A DNA stretch of 64,000 nucleotides, taken from positions 1-64,000 of the forward strand of contig CALHRZ010000012.1 in NCBI GenBank assembly GCA_938038445.1. Reading direction: 5' to 3'. Below, in pieces: positions 56,895 through 64,000 of this stretch. Made by a program: the position numbers and the translations under genes. A model generated the notes under the pieces. It had not been told where the DNA came from and did not search any database. It worked only from the letters and a program-made list of their open reading frames with translations. Numbering within the stretch: the first letter of the stretch is position 1; each line of letters opens with the position of its first letter. Source of the stretch: an uncultured bacterium (GTDB lineage Bacteria; Verrucomicrobiota; Kiritimatiellia; CAIKKV01).

Positions 56895-59800
56895 TCAACG
56901 AATCGTCATCACCGTTCCGGCGTTGCGTGTCTGGTTTTCGAAAGCGCCCATATCCACCCGACGCCCTTTAATCCGCGGCTTATCCGCTAAATCCAATGCG
57001 CTCCGACTTTGCCACGGAAGATTGAACCCCGCATCCACACAGGGCGACATCGGGGCCAATCCATAGGGAGCCCCTTCGACCGTTCGAAATTCGGGATCCA
57101 GGCTTATGTTCCCATTGTGGCCCGGATCCCCTCCTGTCCCCACGCAGGAATACCCAACCGCAACCGTCCCGGTGATGTCGGCCAGAGAATGCCCCCAAAC
57201 AATGCAATTGGTAAGGGCCGAGGAACCGCCAACCCTCCGATATCCTTCCGCAACGTTATCCGCAACCGTGACGTTATACAGGACCGCCGTCCCCCCCGCT
57301 TGATAGAATCCTCCCCCCTGAACGGAAGCGGAAAAACCCTGATTGGCGGAAACTAACGTATTTTCGAAAATGCTCATCCCCCCTTCCATAAATATGCCGC
57401 CTCCCCGTGCCGGCATGTTATTGACGCAATGGCAATGGTTGGACCAGAAAACGGTCCGATCGACCTGCGCCGTTCCGGAAGCAACATACAGTCCGCCGCC
57501 TTCGGCGTAAGCATACGTTGAATTCCCTCCTCCCGTGCTCGCCCGATTGGCCTCCACCACGGTTCCAGTCAGAAAAACCGTGCTGTTCTGGATGAAAACG
57601 CCGCCGCCCCTTCCGCGGCCATGCCAAAACGCGGTTGAATTCACCGCCTCATTGCTTGCAATCGTCGTTCCTTGGATCATTACGTTGGTGGAGTTCAGCA
57701 CATACATCCCGCCGCCCATCGCCGAGCTGTGATCCGCCGCCGTAAAAGTCCGATTGCTGGTAATGCGGCAGGACACAATCCGAATATCCCGCGCACGCTC
57801 GATGCGTAATCCGCCGCCAGGATTGCCCACCGTTTCGCCCCCTAAAAGCGTTACCCCATCTACCGCCACATCAGTTGCATTCGAGATGCTCAAAGGACGG
57901 GTGTTATTGGCGAAAGAGGACCGAGTCAGAACCGTCGGCCACCGGCCCGAATCGCGTGCGCCAATTCCATTGTCCACCATCCCTTCACATCCCCCTAACA
58001 CGCGAACATGAGAAACCGTTATGGCAAAATAGCTGAGTTCCGTCCCCTTAAACTCCCCCCCCATTCCCCCTTTCAGATAAAGCACATTGGTCCGGGAAAA
58101 AGTGCACGCCGCCAACGCATCCTCTAATCGGGCATACGCATTCAACCAGTTGTATCCGCTGCCGTTTCCGGTCGCCGTGGTGTCCACAAATCGAATCACT
58201 TCCCAGCCGAACGGAATGGCCGCCGGCGCCCAATTCGTGCCTTCGCCGTTCACCGCAAAACTTGTAAACCAGTAATTGGATCCGACCTCGACTTCCACCA
58301 CTGTTTCGAATCGCCCGGTCTGAGTGCCGAGGGCAATCTGATGAGGCCAATCACTGACCGATTTGCCGCCGGACTCCGGCCCCCACACAATCCATACGGA
58401 GGGCGGTGGCGAGACGCTCCCCGCTCGAAGGATGTTCCCCTGCAACGTTACATGGGTTCCGCTTTCCTCTACCCCTGTGTTTTCCAACAGAGGCAATTGT
58501 CGTTGCGGAATAAACTCCACAACGGGCTCGCCCCAAACCTCTTCCCCCATTTGATTTCGAACCCATAGGGTTGCGTAATAGGTTTCCCCCGAAGTCAATC
58601 CCTGAACAAACGTCGAAACCTCCCATGGAGAACTGGCTAACTCACCGATATCCCATACGAACTCCCACGAATTGGAATCCGTTCCCCCATTGGTTCGCCC
58701 ATAAAAGAAACAAGCCCTCAGCGGAGGGGAATCAACATTCAAAACCCGTGCATTCAGAAAAACCGACTCTTCATCCCAGAAGATGGCCGGAAGATTGGTG
58801 ATGCGCATCGGAGGGGATTTCGAAGCGACCGGCGTGCCGCCATACGCCCCCAGATTAATGCGTTGCCCATTCGGGTTCGGTTCCTCCCCCGCCCCGACGG
58901 AGGGGTCGCCGGCATCAATCAAAAGAGATGTTTCAGAAGCATTGGTCCATGTTCCGTCATTGAAAAAGCCTCCGACATAAACCCCATGCTCAGATGCCTT
59001 GTGATACGATAAAACATCCATAAACCGTGGGGGATTCGTCGTGCAACCTTGCCACCCGTCGGCCAACTCAGGATCGGATTTGCCGGCTTCCACCGCGGTG
59101 TACGACACCAGCATGTTGTTTTGCCCAACCAGGTCCCGAGTGCCGTTGTACCACACAATCGAGTTGGTAATGGCCAAAGTGCCGGCCTGGCGTCGTATTC
59201 CCTCCTTCCCATTGTTTGCAACCGTGACGTTTCCAAGAACAACCGTCCCCCCCGCTTGATAAATCCCGCCGCCCTCGCAGATCCCGCTCGAGCTCGTTCG
59301 ATTGGTTACAACCAGAACATTGGTCAGTTGAACCATACCGCTGTTGACGAAGAGTCCTCCACCCCGCACCGGCATGCTTCCGGCCATGACAAGATTGGAA
59401 TGAAGAACGGTCCGACCTATCTCCAATGTCCCTGATTGCTGAAAAATACCACCCCCGTACCCCCACGCAAAGCTTGCATTGCCTCCGCTCGTCCGCGCCT
59501 GATTGCTGCTGAAAAAACTCTCCCATATTTTCACCAGGCTGTTCTCGGTGTACAAGCCCCCTCCTAATCCTCGGGAGTGCCAATAACCTCCCATTGCTTC
59601 ATTTTGTTCAAACAGGACGCCAGAAAGGAAGATGTTGGTTGAATCTCTTATATAGGCCCCGCCGCCGGCCCCCGAACTGTGGTCGGCAATCGTTTGAGCA
59701 CGGTTGTTTAAAAAACCGCATCGTTCCAACGTCACCCGGCTCGACTTCTCGACATACAAACCGCCGCCTTGATGGTGATTCGGATATCCCTCCCGCAAAA

Positions 59801-60506
59801 TCAACCCCCGCGCCATAATATCGGCGGAATTGTGGATATGCATGATGCGAGTGCGATAGGCCGAATCGCGACGTAAGACGGTCGGCCAACGACCAAGATC
59901 CCATGGACCGGGCTGCTCCAAAGCGTTGGTGGCCGCATAGCTTCCCAACAGACTGATGTTTGTCTTGGCTGTCAAGGCAATAGAGCTCGTCAACCAATAG
60001 GTTCCACCCGCGACATAGATCGTATCGCCAGACTCTGCCGCCGCAAGGGCCCCGGAGACTGTTCCAAACGCAACGCTCCAATTGGTTCCCGCGCCGTTTG
60101 GCCCATTCGTCGTGACATACCACCCGATCGGATCGGCGGACAATGTCACAAACCCGTCACTCAAAGACCATACGGACCCCGCTGAATTGGAAGCCCCAAA
60201 CCGAAAGGTATACGCCGTCCCAGCATTTAAACCCGTCACAACCGACTGAAACGACGTGGCCGCCGGTAGAATGCCGATTAAAACACTCGAAGTGGGACTC
60301 CCCCCCTGCGGCCAATATTCCACCCACACTCCCGTCTCCTCCCCTCCATCGCTCGTCAGCTCCCCTCGCACCTGCGCTTCCCGCCGACGTACCCAGTCGG
60401 CTCCATAGTTTTCCACCTCAGGCATCCCCGCCCATAGAACCGATCCCGCTAAAGAAAGCAGAAAAACCGCCCTCGTTCCACATGCTCCCCGGATCACCCA
60501 TTGCAT
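56895..60506 (-). CDS. Large secreted right-handed beta-helix protein with internal duplication and fibronectin-like regions
   Basis: Signal peptide; two homologous modules with GGGLYxxxSxxVxxxxCxFxxNxA motifs; strong SD AGGAGGG upstream of ATG 60506. Confidence 0.85.
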   Translation of the reverse strand: MQWVIRGACGTRAVFLLSLAGSVLWAGMPEVENYGADWVRRREAQVRGELTSDGGEETGVWVEYWPQGGSPTSSVLIGILPAATSFQSVVTGLNAGTAYTFRFGASNSAGSVWSLSDGFVTLSADPIGWYVTTNGPNGAGTNWSVAFGTVSGALAAAESGDTIYVAGGTYWLTSSIALTAKTNISLLGSYAATNALEQPGPWDLGRWPTVLRRDSAYRTRIMHIHNSADIMARGLILREGYPNHHQGGGLYVEKSSRVTLERCGFLNNRAQTIADHSSGAGGGAYIRDSTNIFLSGVLFEQNEAMGGYWHSRGLGGGLYTENSLVKIWESFFSSNQARTSGGNASFAWGYGGGIFQQSGTLEIGRTVLHSNLVMAGSMPVRGGGLFVNSGMVQLTNVLVVTNRTSSSGICEGGGIYQAGGTVVLGNVTVANNGKEGIRRQAGTLAITNSIVWYNGTRDLVGQNNMLVSYTAVEAGKSDPELADGWQGCTTNPPRFMDVLSYHKASEHGVYVGGFFNDGTWTNASETSLLIDAGDPSVGAGEEPNPNGQRINLGAYGGTPVASKSPPMRITNLPAIFWDEESVFLNARVLNVDSPPLRACFFYGRTNGGTDSNSWEFVWDIGELASSPWEVSTFVQGLTSGETYYATLWVRNQMGEEVWGEPVVEFIPQRQLPLLENTGVEESGTHVTLQGNILRAGSVSPPPSVWIVWGPESGGKSVSDWPHQIALGTQTGRFETVVEVEVGSNYWFTSFAVNGEGTNWAPAAIPFGWEVIRFVDTTATGNGSGYNWLNAYARLEDALAACTFSRTNVLYLKGGMGGEFKGTELSYFAITVSHVRVLGGCEGMVDNGIGARDSGRWPTVLTRSSFANNTRPLSISNATDVAVDGVTLLGGETVGNPGGGLRIERARDIRIVSCRITSNRTFTAADHSSAMGGGMYVLNSTNVMIQGTTIASNEAVNSTAFWHGRGRGGGVFIQNSTVFLTGTVVEANRASTGGGNSTYAYAEGGGLYVASGTAQVDRTVFWSNHCHCVNNMPARGGGIFMEGGMSIFENTLVSANQGFSASVQGGGFYQAGGTAVLYNVTVADNVAEGYRRVGGSSALTNCIVWGHSLADITGTVAVGYSCVGTGGDPGHNGNISLDPEFRTVEGAPYGLAPMSPCVDAGFNLPWQSRSALDLADKPRIKGRRVDMGAFENQTRNAGTVMTIR

Positions 60507-60682
60507 AGCCGCCCTCCTGTCTCATACTATTGTGATAATTAGCATATTCCCAATCCGGGATGCAATTTTTTTCTCATCTCTCGCGAATCGGGCAGGCGGG
60601 CTTTTTTACTGTCTCCGAAATCCCCCGTCTCTCCTTCCCCTCTTCAGCGGTCGTTTCTCTCAAACGGCGTGGTCTGACCCAC

Positions 60683-61798
60683 TCAAGCCTGCCCCACGTC
60701 ATCCGACGGCAACAGAGCAAATTGGTTGTCCTGAACGATCAAACGCCTTTCCCCGATCACCGCGGGACCGTTTTCTCCTTTTCCATCCCGTCGGTGATTC
60801 GGAAACCAGTTGTATTCCACCTCACAAAATTGCTCAGGCGTTCCCCGAATCACAATCGGCGTCTGCGGAGCTCGAAAGGTGTTGTGGTGAATGTGGATCA
60901 TCGTGCCTGCAATATCCGTCCCGTCCTTGCGGTCACGCCCCCCATGCATGTCAAAGCAGTGGCTGAGCGAATCGCCCAGTTCCACGTTATGCCCCGCTTC
61001 ATAACTGGTTCCGGGACAACCGGTTCCGGCAATCGAATGGCGGTTGAAATCGAAAAGATTTCGCTCGACTCTGGATTCCGCCCCGTCATGGCAGATGCCG
61101 TATCCCAATCCCTGATATTGGTTATGATGAATATAATTGTGATGAAGGTGGTGCCCCCGGCCTTTTTGCAGAAAAATTGCCGCATGACTCCACCCGGCCA
61201 GTTCACAATTGTCCACCTCTAAGTTCGAATGCGCGGTTCGGATGCCGTCGGATATGGGGAACCGATAATAATAATCCCGCCCACGCCCTTCCTCAAAGGC
61301 CCGGCGATGATGCTCCAGATCCCGCTTCGGGTTGGGGCCGCGCAAGCGTATACCCGTGATCCGCACATGCTCTCCCCCCGCCCGTATCAACGGGGCGGTG
61401 GCAAAGGCATCGCTGCGCAGCAAAGCACCCCGCGAACCGTTCCGTCCCCGGTCGCCGGCCAGCGTCACACCCGCCGGAACTTCGATAACCAAAGACTCAA
61501 TGTGAACACGCGTCGTGAAATCCAACTCGGCCGTTCCCTCAATAAAAATAATCTCGCCTGCTTTCGCTTTGCCCAACGCGTCCAAAAGCTGGTCCACCGT
61601 ACGCACGCAATAATCGCCTCGCGACACAAGGCCGCGATAACCGGCCCCGCCGCCTATCGGCCCCCGTTCGTCCGGTTGTGCCCCAAATCGGATTCCCTCC
61701 CGTTCGATCCACGTTTGTCCAACGGGCTTGGGCAGCGAAAACATCCGAAACGCTTGCTCCAGCTCCTTGACACATTGCCCACAATCAAACGGATGCAT
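60683..61798 (-). CDS. Right-handed parallel beta-helix (pectate lyase-like) protein
   Basis: VHIESLVIEVPAGVTLAGDRGRNGSRGALLRSDAF; HLHHNYIHHNQYQGLGYGICHDGAESRVERNLFDFNRHSIAGTG. Confidence 0.82.
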   Translation of the reverse strand: MHPFDCGQCVKELEQAFRMFSLPKPVGQTWIEREGIRFGAQPDERGPIGGGAGYRGLVSRGDYCVRTVDQLLDALGKAKAGEIIFIEGTAELDFTTRVHIESLVIEVPAGVTLAGDRGRNGSRGALLRSDAFATAPLIRAGGEHVRITGIRLRGPNPKRDLEHHRRAFEEGRGRDYYYRFPISDGIRTAHSNLEVDNCELAGWSHAAIFLQKGRGHHLHHNYIHHNQYQGLGYGICHDGAESRVERNLFDFNRHSIAGTGCPGTSYEAGHNVELGDSLSHCFDMHGGRDRKDGTDIAGTMIHIHHNTFRAPQTPIVIRGTPEQFCEVEYNWFPNHRRDGKGENGPAVIGERRLIVQDNQFALLPSDDVGQA

Positions 61799-61835
61799 CT
61801 CACACTCCTGGCGGACCGTTGTTTTCCCAATCGGT

Positions 61836-62957
61836 CTAGAGAGTCTTCCGGGTGGAACGCGCAAAGGCATGACGAAAGGAAGGGTCCGCCGTATGGACAA
61901 GCCCCCGAAGATCCCGCCCCGCTTCCAAAGCGCAACGGGCCGCGTCAGCCGGAAATCCGATTAGCCTGACATCCCGATCCACCGTGCTCCGAAAAATAAT
62001 CTCCATGTCATTCAAATGGGGCTGTGACATGGCAATGGCATATAGCCCCCGACTGGCTGTCATGGACTCAATGTAGTGATCCCCCCGGCCGCAGAAATGA
62101 ATCCCTCCCCCGCCAAAAGCATCTAAAATCCGTTGATCATAGGGCCGAATGAACTCCTCATACATCGCCGGGGAAAAGTTCATCGCCGAATCGTCCCGCA
62201 GCATGACCCGCCCCCGGTGCATCATCCCCCAATGATAGGACACCCTCTCTTCGACCGGCTGAACCCGGCGTTCCCACTCCCGCATAAACGCGATGTACGC
62301 CTCCGTCAGCACCGCCAAGACCTCCTTCACCAAAACCGGATCATCCATAATGTCCAGAAACAGCGCACTCCCCCACAATAATTCACAGACATCCATCGGC
62401 CCCTGCAAATCCGGATGATAAAGATGAATCGCGCGGGAAATCTTGGGATAACATTTCATGATCTCTTGAAAACGCGCGGCCATTTCAAAGACTCGACCGC
62501 CAAGTCCCCCACCGAGATCCGGAACGCCCCGCGAAGCCAAACGCCTCATCGCCGGAATGCCGTCCGAAAGAGGCCGAGTCGTCGGCAGGGTGTTCAACGC
62601 TTCCTCCATCACAAAAAGTTCCGCCCCAAACAAACTGGGCAATATCCCCGTTCCGTAATTGCACCGAACCATCAGCAGCATCCCGCCTCCCTCCGCCAGC
62701 GTGCGGGAACACATCCCGAACTGTTGGAGAGCCATAACGTCATAATCCTCAAGCGTTTGATTGATGCGTACATCCGGCCATGGCCGGCGGGGAGGATTCG
62801 GAGCCGGACGCGAGGGAGCAAAAACAGGCTCCGGCCACCCTTCCATCGTGAACCGTCGCCACTCCGCCTCCAAAGCCTCCTCCACCTCAGTGTCCAAGCG
62901 CGATTCCAACTCCTCCAAATACGGACCTAATTCCAACTTGTTCATACTCGTTGTCAT
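61836..62957 (-). CDS. Uroporphyrinogen decarboxylase (URO-D) superfamily-like protein
   Basis: MNFSPAMYEEFIRPYDQRILDAFGGGGIHFCGRGDHYIESMTASRGLYAIAMSQPHLND. Confidence 0.78.
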   Translation of the reverse strand: MTTSMNKLELGPYLEELESRLDTEVEEALEAEWRRFTMEGWPEPVFAPSRPAPNPPRRPWPDVRINQTLEDYDVMALQQFGMCSRTLAEGGGMLLMVRCNYGTGILPSLFGAELFVMEEALNTLPTTRPLSDGIPAMRRLASRGVPDLGGGLGGRVFEMAARFQEIMKCYPKISRAIHLYHPDLQGPMDVCELLWGSALFLDIMDDPVLVKEVLAVLTEAYIAFMREWERRVQPVEERVSYHWGMMHRGRVMLRDDSAMNFSPAMYEEFIRPYDQRILDAFGGGGIHFCGRGDHYIESMTASRGLYAIAMSQPHLNDMEIIFRSTVDRDVRLIGFPADAARCALEAGRDLRGLVHTADPSFRHAFARSTRKTL

Positions 62958-63044
62958 CTTCCTGCTTTCCTTGTAAACCCGCTGGCCCAATCGAGAGAAT
63001 ATTCTTTTATCGCACACCTGCCCATCCTTTTTCGTTTTGCGTGA

Positions 63045-64000
<956 letters not shown>

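Overview
A 64-kb, GC-rich, gene-dense bacterial window. Gene content (LpxK and LPS-core glycosyltransferases, a Wzx-like flippase, sulfatase, many carbohydrate-active and beta-helix secreted proteins, DUF3604, GHL10) suggests a Gram-negative PVC-type bacterium, possibly Kiritimatiellota or Verrucomicrobiota; this is inference. Main blocks: (1) a palindromic repeat array at the left edge and tRNA-Asn; (2) an LPS core / LpxK / sulfatase / class II photolyase cluster; (3) an eight-gene, tightly packed envelope operon (two TPR proteins, ExbB/TolQ, two ExbD/TolR, a protein with a TonB-like N-terminus and a vWA domain, a small secreted protein, a PEGA-like protein); (4) housekeeping and signalling genes (Der, GltX, MEDS-type histidine kinase and receiver, a ClpX-like ATPase without the N-terminal zinc domain, GYF-like coiled-coil proteins coupled to DnaE); (5) an exopolysaccharide-like cluster with a membrane-anchored GH30-like protein and a 1504-aa repeat passenger; (6) sugar-catabolism genes (PcRGLX/YetA-like, GHL10, DUF3604, GH2); (7) a five-gene operon of kinase, two SIS proteins, a thymidylate-synthase-fold protein and a stand-alone CoaB. 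The best candidates for undescribed biology are the ExbBD/TonB-vWA operon, the TS-like/SIS/kinase operon, the ZBD-less ClpX homologue, and the palindromic repeat with covarying stems. All family calls come from reading motifs; no database search was run.
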